DNA from: Bacteroidales bacterium UBA5548
Lineage (GTDB): Bacteria > Bacteroidota > Bacteroidia > Bacteroidales > UBA932
DNA length: 64,000 nucleotides
Assembly: GCA_002425935.1 (NCBI GenBank)
Contig: DINE01000027.1
Location: 9,535 to 73,534, forward strand
Direction of reading: 5' to 3'
Below the pieces are notes generated by a model, which worked only from the letters and a program-made list of their open reading frames with translations, was not told the origin of the DNA and ran no database searches. A program made the translations under genes and the position numbers. The number at the start of each line of letters is the position of its first letter. Position 1 is the stretch's first letter. Below, in pieces: positions 36,916 to 46,231 of the stretch.

Positions 36916-38469
36916 TTATTTTTTTGCCCACCAGAGCTTTGTTGTATACAAGTCACCGCCTATACTTGTTGCGGCAGCCTCTACATTAGTCTTGTTAAGA
37001 GTATATTCGTTACTGTCATACTTAAGCCGAGGTACAATGTCTGTACCGGTTGGATTGGCGGTAACAAATGTAACGCCGGAGTTGGTAACCTCTCCAGGTT
37101 TAACAAGAGACTTAGGATAAAGGGTTCTTCTGTATTCTGCCCACGCTTCAAAACCCTGTTGGAACAGATGGATGTATTTCTGTGTAAGAACCATCTCCTT
37201 TTTGCCCTCAGTTGTTGCTGCATTGAAGCGTGTGATAACAGATGTTATATAAGCTTCGTTTGCAGGAATACCCCACTGCTCAAAAGAGGCCCTGATTCCT
37301 TGTTCAAAATAGGTTCTGTCCCAGTCATATGCCTCACTTTTCATAAAGCAGACAGTTGCGTAATCAAGGAAAACAGACCAGAAATTTGGTTGCATAATCA
37401 GTGGGTATGGAGTCCTTGTAAGGTTAATAACCGTTGAAGAGTTAGCAGCTACAAACGCGCCTGTCTGAGCATCACTCATCCCGTATGGTACCCCAACAAT
37501 ACGACCTGTAGAGTAGTTGGCATCTCCGATATATACGGAGAACCTTGGATCTTCCAAGCCTGCAAAAGGATTTGTAAATCCCTTGTCAGTATCGTTAAGA
37601 CCCCTGAGTAGCCCGACAAATTGCTTAGTTAGAGTAAAGTCATTACGTTTACCTACAATAAAGCCATTGTAAATAGGTGCTTCATTAGGAGCCCCGGCAC
37701 CCGTAAATTTAATCCTGGCAATATCTGCATTTGAGGTCATTACCCCCTCTGCAATAATAGCTTTGGCAGCGGTTTGCCAGTCAGTTTTAACATTGGACAT
37801 CCTGATTACAAGGCGAAGTCTTATGGAGTTTCCGAATTTAATCCACTTATTAATGTCTCCGCCAAAGATTACATCTCCCTGAACCCAGCCCTTATTTGCT
37901 GTTTTAAGTGCATCTACAGCAGTTTTTGCATCTGCCAGAAGTTTCGGGAACAGATCACTCTGCTTGTCATAGCGTGGCTGAACAAATTCATTGGACTTCC
38001 ATGCCTCTGTATAAGGAACATCTCCAAATGTTTCGGCAAGAAGCTGTACGGCCCATATCTGCATCAGTTTTGCGGTGGCAATCTGAACAGCATTATCGCC
38101 GTAAGCACTCATGTCAGCTTTGCTCTTGTCATTAGTATTCAGGTTAATTATATCCTGAAAACTTTGAGTGATAAAGTATGTATTTCTGAAAAATCCATCG
38201 GTAACCTCTTGTCTGAACAGATATCTGTCTTCAGAAGTGTAGTTTCTCTGGGCCCAGTGCTGACAGGCAAGGTTTGATTGTCTGCCTGACCTCCAGACAT
38301 CAAAAAGATAATAACCGAGTTCTCTCTGAGCGTATGACATTATGTAAGGAGTTGGAACGCTCGTTGTTGAGTTGGGACTGGTGTTTATCTCTTCAAATTC
38401 TTTATCACAACCTGTAATAAGAACAGGAAGTGCTAAAAGAGCTAAGAATAGTTTTTTTATTGAGTTCAT
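36916..38469 (-). CDS. SusD/RagB-family outer membrane nutrient-binding lipoprotein
   Basis: A 517-residue surface lipoprotein that lids a SusC-type channel. The N-terminus is a lipoprotein signal ending LPVLITGCDKEFEEINTSPN (lipobox LITGC, Cys21). The body is helical with TPR-like parts and matches the SusD-like group 2 (SusD-like proteins often linked to peptide or other non-starch substrates): LAETFGDVPYTEAW, WIKFGNSIRLRLVIRMSNV, QKYIHLFQQGFEAWAEYRRT. It follows susC by 19 bases on the same strand. No glycosidase, sulfatase or regulator is next to it, so its substrate cannot be told. Confidence 0.93.
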   Translation of the reverse strand: MNSIKKLFLALLALPVLITGCDKEFEEINTSPNSTTSVPTPYIMSYAQRELGYYLFDVWRSGRQSNLACQHWAQRNYTSEDRYLFRQEVTDGFFRNTYFITQSFQDIINLNTNDKSKADMSAYGDNAVQIATAKLMQIWAVQLLAETFGDVPYTEAWKSNEFVQPRYDKQSDLFPKLLADAKTAVDALKTANKGWVQGDVIFGGDINKWIKFGNSIRLRLVIRMSNVKTDWQTAAKAIIAEGVMTSNADIARIKFTGAGAPNEAPIYNGFIVGKRNDFTLTKQFVGLLRGLNDTDKGFTNPFAGLEDPRFSVYIGDANYSTGRIVGVPYGMSDAQTGAFVAANSSTVINLTRTPYPLIMQPNFWSVFLDYATVCFMKSEAYDWDRTYFEQGIRASFEQWGIPANEAYITSVITRFNAATTEGKKEMVLTQKYIHLFQQGFEAWAEYRRTLYPKSLVKPGEVTNSGVTFVTANPTGTDIVPRLKYDSNEYTLNKTNVEAAATSIGGDLYTTKLWWAKK

Positions 38470-38488
38470 AATAACATCTCCTATTTAA

Positions 38489-41400
38489 TTAAAAATTAAA
38501 GCTTACACTAAATCCGTATGTTCTGGTTGAAGGAATGTAACCTCCTTCGATACCTTGAGCATTTGAACCGGCCATTTGCAGATATTCAGGGTCAAAATGT
38601 TTAGTTGCTGCACCGAAAATTGCCAGATTTCGGCCAAAGCCGGATACTCTTAACTGTTTAATCGGACCGGTCCATCTTGATGGAAATGTGTAACCTAGTC
38701 TTACCTCTCTGAGTTTAATATAGTCAGTGTCAAATACGTTTTTCTCGTCACAGCGGTCATAATGGTATGCTCCATAATACTCGGCATTAAGAACTTTTGT
38801 ATTCTTAACCGGAGTTGTTACTGTTGCACCGCTGGCATCTGTGTAAAGGAACTTGCCAGTTGCAGCATCGTACTTTCCGTAGTAGCTGTCAATAGTCAGA
38901 CCCTCTTCGCGAATATCTTTACCATCAACCATTACAGTCTCTTCAAGCAGACCCGAGTACATTCCCCACATATGTGAGGTATAGTACATCTTCCCGCCTC
39001 TTTGCATATCCAGCAGAATGCTGAGATCGAAATTCCTGAAAGTAAAAGTATTGGTTAGACCAGCAGTAAATGAAGGTGTGGCATTTCCGATGTTTTTAAT
39101 AGGAGTAGCTGCATAATAGCCGGTAGAAGGGTTAATCAATTTGTTGCCATTGTCGTCATATACAAAGCCTGTTCCCCAAATGACAGGATATGAGGTGCCG
39201 ACAAATGCGCCGGATTTAACCCTGAACGGTGCGTTTTGCAGGTTTAGATATGACAACCCTTCTGCAATTTCGATAACTTCGTTTTTAAGCGTACCGATAT
39301 TAAGTTGCATATCCCAGTTGAAATTCTTGGACCTTACAGGAGTGAGATTGAGTGTAAGCTCTACTCCGGTATTAGACATATGTCCTGAGTTTATATACAT
39401 ACTCGCATATCCTGTTGCTCCTGAAACCATTACAGGAACAATCTGATCATAAGTGTCTTTTTGGAAATATGAGAAATCAAAGCCGACTCTGTTGTCCAGG
39501 AATTGAGCTTCAAGACCAACTTCCCATGATTTTGTAGACTCAGATTTTAAATCCGGATTAGATTTAGTTGTAGGAGGATTGTACCTTGGATTGCTTCCGA
39601 AAGCCCCTCCTGTTGATGCAACATAATATGACTCCAGATTATAAGGGTCGGTGTCATTACCTACTTGTGCCCATCCTGCTCTAAGTTTTGCAAAATTTAG
39701 CCAGTTTAGTGCTCTCAGTGCATCTATTGATGATAATACTGCACTAAGATTTACTGATGGATAGAAATAAGAGTTGTTCACACCCGGTAAAGTTGATGAC
39801 CAGTCGTTACGAGCAGTTATATCCAGATAAAGTATCAAGTTGTAATCCAGAGTTATGTTGCCGAAAACAGAGTTGATTCTTTTGTGTGTTTTTGTATCGT
39901 AAGCGGTTGCTTTTGTTTGTGAGTTCGAAAGATTATAAAGGTTAGGAATTACCAGACCTCCTACGGTTATACCACCTGTCCGCCATGTCTTTCTGTCTGA
40001 ACTTGCAACTCCGACAAGTGCCGAAACGCCGAACTTGTCATCCATAAGACGCTTATTGTACTCGCCAAAAAACTCTGAAGTAATTTCCAAGGCCTCCCTG
40101 TTGTCAAGATAGTACTCAGAGGTTGCCTGAGATCCAACTGCAAATCGCTCTTCCATAGAGAGATTGAAATAGTCAACACCCACACGTCCTGTAAATTTTA
40201 GCCAGGTTAAAGGCTTAATTATCAGGCCTGTGTTTCCGTAAAGACGATTTCTTCTGTCGTTTTGATAGTTTTTAAAGGCAGACCAATAAGGATTATCTGT
40301 GTACATAGGGGTAGGGTCGTCATAAGATGACCTGTTCCAAGTTCTTTGACTTCCGTCAGGATTCAGATATGCCTTAAGGTCTTTATAGTCAAGCTGAGTT
40401 TGTGACCATTGCCACATCTTTTGAATTGCGTTTCTGTCTCCGTAACCGGTTTCAGGACGCCCAACTGCATTGTTATTTACATAATTTGCAGTTACCCATG
40501 CCTCCAGATGCTTATTCAGTTTTGAGTTACCGCTAAAGCTGACAGTGTTTCTCTTTAGTGTACTGTTTGGGGTAATTCCTGTAATGTCACTGTTGGTGAA
40601 TGATACCCTAAACGATCCGTCCTCACCGGCTTTTGAAAATTGTACGTTATTTGTTAGGTTCACACCGTTTTCAAAGTAGCTTCTGTAGTCGTTTTTAGGA
40701 TATGTCCAAGGCCTCTCAACAAGATAGTTAGCAGTATCCCACTCGTCAAATGCATTCCAGTGGAGAACCTTTATGTTAGGATCATATTTTGGACCCCAGC
40801 TCTCGTCAGTACCGTAGTCTACAGTCCTGTATGTTTTTCCTCCAATAGTTGCAGTGAGAAAACCATCCAGAGTTCCTGCTCCATCATACACAAAACCACC
40901 TCCGTAGTACTTTTGCAGCTGAGGCATATATGCGGCCTTGTCAAATGTTACAGAAGAGTTAACGCTTACCCCGAATGTTTTGGCAGCAAGCTTGGCCCTT
41001 TTAGTTGTTATCATCACTACACCGTTTGCGGCTCTCGATCCGTATAGTGCCGATGCAGATGCTCCCTTAAGCACTGATACTGACTCAATATCGTCCGGAT
41101 TAAGGTCACTTGCCAGGTTTCCGAGGTCGTAACCACCACCACCTGTTGCACCGTAAGAGTAGTCTGCATTACTAATAGGAATACCATCCACTACAAATAG
41201 AGGCTGGTTGTTTCCGGTAAGAGAGGTGTTTCCTCTGACATTGATTTTCGCACCTCCGCCCATCTGTCCGCTGGCTGTTTGAATCTGAACACCGGCAACT
41301 CTTCCGGAAAGAGAAGAGACAATGTTTGCCGATCTTACTTTTTGAAGTTCGTCTCCTTTTACATTTTGAACTGCGTAACCCAGAGCCTTTTTCTCCCTTG

Positions 41401-41758
41401 AGATACCCAGTGCCGTAACAATCAGCTCTTCAAGCACTACGGACTCTTCCTGCATTGTTACGTTTACTACAACTCTTCCGCTGATAGGAACTTCCATTGT
41501 TTTGTAGCCTATTGAGCTGAAAACAAGTGTCCCGTTAAGATCAACGTTTCTTAAAACAAAAGTTCCGTTGTCAGCACTATTTGTGGCTGTTGTTGTGCCT
41601 TTTACTAGTACTGTGACGAAACCAAGTGGCTGGCCGTTTACATCAGTTACTCTGCCTGTAACTTGTGTCTGAGCCCATGAAGTAACTCCCGTTAACAGGA
41701 GTAAGATTGAGAGAGCAAAATACATTGCCCTCCGCAATAAATGCGCTTTTGCATTCAT
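38489..41758 (-). CDS. SusC/RagA-family TonB-linked outer membrane transporter
   Basis: A 1089-residue beta-barrel importer. It has a signal peptide (1-29, ending TSWAQ), a CarboxypepD_reg-like domain (about 32-110; GRVTDVNGQPLGFVTVLVKG), a plug with the SusC signature ALGYAVQNVKGDELQKVRSANIV (cited in parts: KALGYAVQNV, GDELQKVRSANIV), GRVAGVQIQTASG, NVRGNTSLTGNNQPLFVVDG and SVLKGASASALYGSRAANGVV in parts, and a C-terminal barrel ending YGFSVSFNF. It pairs with the adjacent SusD-like gene. A -7 like box (TAAATTTG on the minus strand, 41820-41827) lies about 60 bases upstream. Confidence 0.95.
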   Translation of the reverse strand: MNAKAHLLRRAMYFALSILLLLTGVTSWAQTQVTGRVTDVNGQPLGFVTVLVKGTTTATNSADNGTFVLRNVDLNGTLVFSSIGYKTMEVPISGRVVVNVTMQEESVVLEELIVTALGISREKKALGYAVQNVKGDELQKVRSANIVSSLSGRVAGVQIQTASGQMGGGAKINVRGNTSLTGNNQPLFVVDGIPISNADYSYGATGGGGYDLGNLASDLNPDDIESVSVLKGASASALYGSRAANGVVMITTKRAKLAAKTFGVSVNSSVTFDKAAYMPQLQKYYGGGFVYDGAGTLDGFLTATIGGKTYRTVDYGTDESWGPKYDPNIKVLHWNAFDEWDTANYLVERPWTYPKNDYRSYFENGVNLTNNVQFSKAGEDGSFRVSFTNSDITGITPNSTLKRNTVSFSGNSKLNKHLEAWVTANYVNNNAVGRPETGYGDRNAIQKMWQWSQTQLDYKDLKAYLNPDGSQRTWNRSSYDDPTPMYTDNPYWSAFKNYQNDRRNRLYGNTGLIIKPLTWLKFTGRVGVDYFNLSMEERFAVGSQATSEYYLDNREALEITSEFFGEYNKRLMDDKFGVSALVGVASSDRKTWRTGGITVGGLVIPNLYNLSNSQTKATAYDTKTHKRINSVFGNITLDYNLILYLDITARNDWSSTLPGVNNSYFYPSVNLSAVLSSIDALRALNWLNFAKLRAGWAQVGNDTDPYNLESYYVASTGGAFGSNPRYNPPTTKSNPDLKSESTKSWEVGLEAQFLDNRVGFDFSYFQKDTYDQIVPVMVSGATGYASMYINSGHMSNTGVELTLNLTPVRSKNFNWDMQLNIGTLKNEVIEIAEGLSYLNLQNAPFRVKSGAFVGTSYPVIWGTGFVYDDNGNKLINPSTGYYAATPIKNIGNATPSFTAGLTNTFTFRNFDLSILLDMQRGGKMYYTSHMWGMYSGLLEETVMVDGKDIREEGLTIDSYYGKYDAATGKFLYTDASGATVTTPVKNTKVLNAEYYGAYHYDRCDEKNVFDTDYIKLREVRLGYTFPSRWTGPIKQLRVSGFGRNLAIFGAATKHFDPEYLQMAGSNAQGIEGGYIPSTRTYGFSVSFNF

Positions 41759-42055
41759 AAATCAGTTTTTGGTTAGTTAAGTTTAGTTAAGTATTTAGGT
41801 TCCTAGATTCAGGACACACCAAATTTAATATTTCTTTCTGACAATTCCGAGAAATATATGCATTATTTTGCTCATTCTTATATGCTTTAAGGGGTGATAT
41901 TTTCTACATGTGAATGCCTGTGCGGACTATATTAAATTCGCGTTAAAATCTCTTTGCTATCATCTCTTGGAATAATATTAATTATTAAGAGATTTAATTC
42001 AGTAATGAACGGGATTAAATAATGTGGATATCGTGTGAATAAGTTTGAGTTACTG

Positions 42056-42086
42056 TTTGGATTTATAAGATTTTATTGTATCTTTG
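42056..42086 (+). promoter_or_regulatory. promoter of the rplC-rpsC operon
   Basis: TTTG (42056-42059), 19 bases, TATCTTTG (42079-42086): a full consensus match. The segment therefore has its own promoter and no longer depends on read-through from rpsJ. Confidence 0.8.
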
Positions 42087-42089
42087 CAG

Positions 42090-42108
42090 CCCGCAAATTT
42101 TATGCGGG
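42090..42108 (+). promoter_or_regulatory. leader hairpin before rplC
   Basis: CCCGCA and TGCGGG form a 6-base stem around a 7-base loop at the predicted transcript start. No T-run follows, so it is not a terminator; it could stabilise the RNA or bind a ribosomal protein. Tentative. Confidence 0.4.
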
Positions 42109-42145
42109 ATTATTAATTATTTAAAAAACACCAAATTAAAAACCA

Positions 42146-42775
42146 ATGCCTGGATTAATTGGAAAGAAAGTCGGAATGACTTCTGTTTTTGGTGCCGATG
42201 GAAAAAATATTCCATGCACCGTTATTGAGGCTGGTCCGTGTGTTGTTACGCAAATTCGTACAGAAGAGAAAGATGGTTATGCCGCTGTACAGCTTGCCTA
42301 TGACGAGAAAAAAGAAAAACACACCAGCGCTGGCCAACTCGGCCACTTTAAAAAGGCAAATACCACACCTAAGCGTAAACTCGTAGAGTTTGCCAATGAT
42401 TTTGGCAAAGAGTTAGAGCTGGGTGAAACTGTAACCGTTGCTGAAGTCTTCGGACATGGAGCATTAGAATGGGTAGATGTTACCGGAATTACCAAAGGTA
42501 AGGGATTCCAGGGTGTTGTGAAACGCCATGGTTTCGCCGGAGTAGGAGGACAAACTCACGGACAGCACAACAGACTTCGTGCTCCCGGATCAATGGGTGC
42601 CTCTTCTTGGCCTTCAAGAGTATTTAAGGGAAAGAGATTGGCCGGCCGTATGGGTGGCGATCAGGTAAAAATCCAGAACCTAAGAGTTCTAAAGGTTATT
42701 CCTGAGAATAATCTTCTGATAGTAAAGGGATCTGTTCCCGGTGCTAAGGGTTCATATGTAATCGTGGAGGAGTAA
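42146..42775 (+). CDS. rplC: 50S ribosomal protein L3
   Basis: L3 is an early assembly protein near the peptidyl transferase centre. The 209-residue product starts [16 protein letters not shown] and contains the conserved [15 protein letters not shown] and [38 protein letters not shown] region (cited as [16 protein letters not shown]). It is first in this segment; in the usual Bacteroidota order rpsJ would stand directly before it. Confidence 0.98.
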   Translation: MPGLIGKKVGMTSVFGADGKNIPCTVIEAGPCVVTQIRTEEKDGYAAVQLAYDEKKEKHTSAGQLGHFKKANTTPKRKLVEFANDFGKELELGETVTVAEVFGHGALEWVDVTGITKGKGFQGVVKRHGFAGVGGQTHGQHNRLRAPGSMGASSWPSRVFKGKRLAGRMGGDQVKIQNLRVLKVIPENNLLIVKGSVPGAKGSYVIVEE

Positions 42776-42781
42776 GCGAAT

Positions 42782-43414
42782 ATGGAATTATCAGTTTACA
42801 AAATTGATGGAACAGAGTCCGGAAAGAAAGTGACTCTTGATCCCGGCATCTTTGGAGTAGAACCAAATGATCACGCCATTTACCTGGACGTTAAGCAATA
42901 TCTTGCCAACCAGCGTCAGGGAACTCACAAAACAAAAGAGAAGTGGGAAGTTGCCTACAGTACCAAAAAGGTCATTCGTCAGAAAGGATCGGGCGGTGCT
43001 CGTCACGGCAGTATCAAAGCCAATATTTATGTGGGCGGAGGTAGAGTATTTGGTCCAAGACCAAGAGACTACAGCTTCAAGCTCAATAAAAAGCTAAAAC
43101 AACTTGCACGTTTTTCTGCACTTTCATACAAAGTTAAAGAGCAGTCTCTTACAATTGTAGAGAACTTTAACCTTGATACACCAAAAACCAAAGAGTTCAT
43201 CAAAATTATTGAGGGACTAAAGGTTAATGCAAGAAAAGTGCTGTTTGTACTTCCTGAGAACATGAATAACATTTATTTGTCTTCGCGTAACCTGGAAAAT
43301 GTTAAGGTAATTACTGTTAATGAACTTAACACCTACGATGTGGTAAACGCAACATCACTAATCTTTGTAGATGGTGTTCAGGATATCCTGCAGGGACAGT
43401 ATGCTAACAATTAA
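42782..43414 (+). CDS. rplD: 50S ribosomal protein L4
   Basis: L4 lines the exit tunnel and in E. coli represses the S10 operon. The 210-residue product has the conserved loop [20 protein letters not shown] (shorter parts: [25 protein letters not shown]) that reaches into the tunnel and the C-terminal helical domain ending in [11 protein letters not shown]. It begins 6 bases after rplC. Confidence 0.98.
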   Translation: MELSVYKIDGTESGKKVTLDPGIFGVEPNDHAIYLDVKQYLANQRQGTHKTKEKWEVAYSTKKVIRQKGSGGARHGSIKANIYVGGGRVFGPRPRDYSFKLNKKLKQLARFSALSYKVKEQSLTIVENFNLDTPKTKEFIKIIEGLKVNARKVLFVLPENMNNIYLSSRNLENVKVITVNELNTYDVVNATSLIFVDGVQDILQGQYANN

Positions 43415-43425
43415 ACCGTAGAACG

Positions 43426-43716
43426 ATGGAAATTTTAATTAAGCCTATAGTAACAGAAAAGATGACGATTCAGGGCGAGAAGTTGAATCGTTACGGTTTT
43501 ATAGTTGACCGCCGCGCAAACAAGATCGAGATCAAATTGGCGGTTGAAGAGATGTACGGTGTTAAAGTGTTGGATGTAAACACTATTAACTACCACGGGA
43601 AACGCAAAAGCCGCTTTACCAAAGCGGGATTATTGTCAGGCCGTGCCAATCACTACAAAAAAGCGATTGTAACACTTGCCGGTGAAGATAAGATAGATTT
43701 CTATAGTAATATTTAA
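43426..43716 (+). CDS. rplW: 50S ribosomal protein L23
   Basis: L23 sits at the tunnel exit and docks trigger factor and SRP. The 96-residue product starts [14 protein letters not shown] and shows [27 protein letters not shown] in parts ([20 protein letters not shown]). It begins 11 bases after rplD. Confidence 0.97.
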   Translation: MEILIKPIVTEKMTIQGEKLNRYGFIVDRRANKIEIKLAVEEMYGVKVLDVNTINYHGKRKSRFTKAGLLSGRANHYKKAIVTLAGEDKIDFYSNI

Positions 43717-43720
43717 GTCC

Positions 43721-44545
43721 ATGGCAATACGCAAATTCAAACCGGTTACACCCGGTACAAGACATAAGGCAATTAGCGCATTTACCGAGATCACAACCGC
43801 TACTCCGGAAAAGTCTCTTTTGGAGCCTATCCGCAAATCGGGCGGTCGTAACGGTCAGGGTAAAATGACTATGAGATATATTGGTGGCGGTCACAAGAGA
43901 ATGTATCGTATCGTTGACTTCCTGAGAGAGAAAGACAACTATACTGCAACCGTTAAGACCATTGAATATGATCCTAACAGAAGTGCCCGTATTGCTCTGG
44001 TTGTTTACTCAGACGGAGAAAAGCGCTACATTATAGCTCCTAACGGAATTAAAGTGGGTCAGGTGATTGCATCAGGCCCGGGAGTTGCACCCGAGATAGG
44101 TAATACTCTTCTTCTGTCAGAGATTCCACTAGGTACACTTGTTCACAACATTGAGCTTCGTCCCGGACAGGGAGCCGCAATGGCCCGCAGTGCAGGAACG
44201 TATGCTCAGCTTACAGCACGTGAAGGAAATCACGCAATTCTTAAACTCCCTTCAGGCGAGATAAGAATGGTACTGATTACCTGCCGCGCTACAGTTGGTA
44301 CAGTATCTAATCCTGATCACAACCTTGAATCATCAGGAAAAGCAGGTAGAAACCGCTGGATGGGTCGCAGACCTAGAACCCGTGGTGTTGCGATGAACCC
44401 TGTTGATCACCCGATGGGTGGTGGTGAAGGTCGTGCCTCAGGAGGACACCCTCGTTCGAGAAAAGGTTTGCTTGCTAAAGGTTACAAGACACGTAACCCT
44501 AAGAAGACAACCAAGAAATTCATCATTGAAAGAAGGAAAAAATAA
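43721..44545 (+). CDS. rplB: 50S ribosomal protein L2
   Basis: L2 is needed for subunit joining and peptidyl transfer. The 274-residue product contains [32 protein letters not shown] and, near the C-terminus, the conserved [17 protein letters not shown] with the histidine important for activity. It begins 4 bases after rplW. Confidence 0.98.
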   Translation: MAIRKFKPVTPGTRHKAISAFTEITTATPEKSLLEPIRKSGGRNGQGKMTMRYIGGGHKRMYRIVDFLREKDNYTATVKTIEYDPNRSARIALVVYSDGEKRYIIAPNGIKVGQVIASGPGVAPEIGNTLLLSEIPLGTLVHNIELRPGQGAAMARSAGTYAQLTAREGNHAILKLPSGEIRMVLITCRATVGTVSNPDHNLESSGKAGRNRWMGRRPRTRGVAMNPVDHPMGGGEGRASGGHPRSRKGLLAKGYKTRNPKKTTKKFIIERRKK

Positions 44546-44566
44546 CGGAATTAAACTGATAGAATT

Positions 44567-44830
44567 ATGAGTCGTTCACTTAAAAAAGGACCATACATAC
44601 AAGCAAGCCTTGAGAAGAAGGTTCTTGCTATGAATGAGACTGGCAAGAAAGAGGTCATCAAGACCTGGTCTAGAGCCAGTATGATATCACCGGACTTTGT
44701 AGGTCACACCATCGCGGTTCACAACGGGAACAAGTTTATTCCGGTATATGTAACCGAGAACATGGTAGGCCACAAGCTTGGTGAGTTTGCACCTACTCGT
44801 ACCTTTAAAGGTCACTCGGGTAATCGTTAA
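44567..44830 (+). CDS. rpsS: 30S ribosomal protein S19
   Basis: S19 binds the head of 16S rRNA with S13. The 87-residue product starts [19 protein letters not shown] and shows the conserved [22 protein letters not shown] in parts ([20 protein letters not shown]) and [14 protein letters not shown]. It begins 21 bases after rplB. Confidence 0.97.
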   Translation: MSRSLKKGPYIQASLEKKVLAMNETGKKEVIKTWSRASMISPDFVGHTIAVHNGNKFIPVYVTENMVGHKLGEFAPTRTFKGHSGNR

Positions 44831-44839
44831 TTTATTTTA

Positions 44840-44863
44840 ATGAGTAAAACAAATTCACAATAA
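44840..44863 (+). other. 7-codon minimal reading frame between rpsS and rplV
   Basis: ATG followed by six codons (MSKTNSQ) and a TAA whose last A is the first base of the rplV ATG (TAATG). A ribosome finishing this frame would be placed on the rplV start, so it may be a coupling leader or simply chance. No similarity to a known protein is expected for so short a peptide. Confidence 0.3.
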
Positions 44864-45285
44864 TGGGAGCTCGAAAAAGAGAAACAGCCGAAAGGCTTAA
44901 AGAGATAAAAAAGCAGACAGCTATAGCAAAGCTGAATGATGTTCCTACCTCTCCTAGGAAAATGAGACTGGTTGCAGATCTCGTAAGAGGGGTGGAGGTT
45001 AACCGTGCTTTGGATATTTTAAAATATACCAAAAAGGAGGCATCAATTCGTTTGGAGAAACTGCTCCGTTCGGCAATTGCCAACTGGGAAGCAAAAAACG
45101 AAGCAGACCGCAAAGAGTTGGAGAATGGCAATATATGCGTTCAATCAATTATGGTTGGCCAGGGTCGTTCACTCAAGCGTATCAGAACAGCACCACAAGG
45201 TCGTGCGGCAAGAATTCGCAAGCGTTCAAACCACATTACAATTGTGTTGGGCAAGAAATCGAAAACCGTAAAAGAGGAGCAATAA
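44863..45285 (+). CDS. rplV: 50S ribosomal protein L22
   Basis: L22 lines the exit tunnel and is a macrolide-resistance site. The 140-residue product has [29 protein letters not shown], and the beta-hairpin region [23 protein letters not shown]. The start [13 protein letters not shown] with an additional charged N-terminal stretch is like other Bacteroidota L22 proteins. It is followed by rpsC after 1 base. Confidence 0.97.
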   Translation: MGARKRETAERLKEIKKQTAIAKLNDVPTSPRKMRLVADLVRGVEVNRALDILKYTKKEASIRLEKLLRSAIANWEAKNEADRKELENGNICVQSIMVGQGRSLKRIRTAPQGRAARIRKRSNHITIVLGKKSKTVKEEQ

Positions 45286-45286
45286 A

Positions 45287-46102
45287 ATGGGACAAAAAAC
45301 AAATCCTATATCAAACCGCATTGGTATTATCCGTGGCTGGGACTCTAACTGGTACGGTGGAAAAGACTATGCCGCAAAAATTCTTGAGGATTCAAAGATC
45401 CGCGAGTATCTGAATGCACGTCTTGCAAAGGCGAGCCTTTCGAAAATCGTGATCGAAAGAACCCTTAAGCTGATAACTGTAACAATTCACACTGCACGTC
45501 CCGGTATTATTATCGGTAAGGGCGGTCAGGAGGTTGACAAACTGAAAGAGGAGTTGAAAAAAATCTCTAACAAAGAGGTTCAGATCAACATTTTTGAGGT
45601 TAAAAGACCTGAGATTGATGCTAATATCGTAGCAAACAATATAGCCCGTCAGGTAGAGGGGCGCGTATCATACCGCCGTGCAATCAAAATGGCAATGGCA
45701 TCTACAATGAGAATGGGAGCCGAAGGTATTAAAGTTCTTATCAGCGGTCGTCTTGGCGGAGCCGAGATGGCTAGAAGAGAACTTTACAAAGAGGGTCGTA
45801 CACCTCTGCACACTTTCCGTGCAGACATCGACTATGCTCACGCAGAGGCTAACACCAAAGTAGGTGTAATAGGTATTAAAGTTTGGATTTGCAACGGAGA
45901 GGTTTACGGCAAGAGAGATCTTTCACCTAACTCAGGAGTGGCAGCAGCGTCTGCAGCACCACAGTCAGGAGGAAGAGGAGAGAGACCACGTGGAAGAGGC
46001 GGTCGCGGAGAAGGAAGAGATAACAGAGGAGGAGATCGCAGAGGCGGAAGAGGTCGTGGCGGAAACGACAGAGGAGGCCGTAGCAGAGAGCAGGCAGAAT
46101 AA
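45287..46102 (+). CDS. rpsC: 30S ribosomal protein S3 with RGG-rich C-terminal tail
   Basis: S3 lies at the mRNA entry of the 30S subunit. Residues 1-215 are an ordinary S3: [20 protein letters not shown] in parts, the KH motif [14 protein letters not shown], and [19 protein letters not shown], ending near [11 protein letters not shown]. From about residue 217 a 55-residue tail follows, made of alanines and then many Arg-Gly and Arg-Gly-Gly units ([19 protein letters not shown]), typical of RNA-binding disordered regions. S3 proteins of Bacteroidota often have a basic extension, but this one is long. It is the last gene of the segment and is followed by a strong terminator; rplP, which usually comes next, is absent. 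Confidence 0.97.
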   Translation: MGQKTNPISNRIGIIRGWDSNWYGGKDYAAKILEDSKIREYLNARLAKASLSKIVIERTLKLITVTIHTARPGIIIGKGGQEVDKLKEELKKISNKEVQINIFEVKRPEIDANIVANNIARQVEGRVSYRRAIKMAMASTMRMGAEGIKVLISGRLGGAEMARRELYKEGRTPLHTFRADIDYAHAEANTKVGVIGIKVWICNGEVYGKRDLSPNSGVAAASAAPQSGGRGERPRGRGGRGEGRDNRGGDRRGGRGRGGNDRGGRSREQAE

Positions 46103-46122
46103 TTATTCGCTGCTTAGAACAA

Positions 46123-46166
46123 AAAACAGCCGACAGATAGTTTTATCTGCCGGCTGTTTTTGTTTC
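46123..46166 (+). terminator. intrinsic terminator ending the rplC-rpsC operon
   Basis: A stem of about 17 bases with one bulged A (AAAAACAGCCGACAGATA region with its complement), GTTT loop, and a T-rich tail. It shows that the ribosomal segment truly ends after rpsC. Confidence 0.88.
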
Positions 46167-46231
46167 TTTTATTACATTTGTGAATAGAAAACGGCATATA
46201 CGTTTTATCTAACCCTTAAACTACTTGTAAA

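Larger units (their letters stand above)
41759..42145. other. 387-base intergenic region between susC and rplC
   Basis: It holds the divergent promoters of susC and the ribosomal operon and, near rplC, a small leader hairpin. The middle (about 41840-42050) is AT-rich and shows no open frame, tRNA, repeat or recognised RNA motif that I can see. Confidence 0.6.

Noticed and set aside
41820..41850. Full promoter for susC
   Set aside because: Only the -7 like box TAAATTTG is present; the nearest TTG is at 14 bases instead of about 19, so no separate promoter entry was made.
45970..46085. Purine-rich GGAAGAGG-type repeats suggestive of a simple-sequence or CRISPR-like array
   Set aside because: They are codons of the RGG tail of S3 in frame; spacing is irregular and there are no unique spacers.
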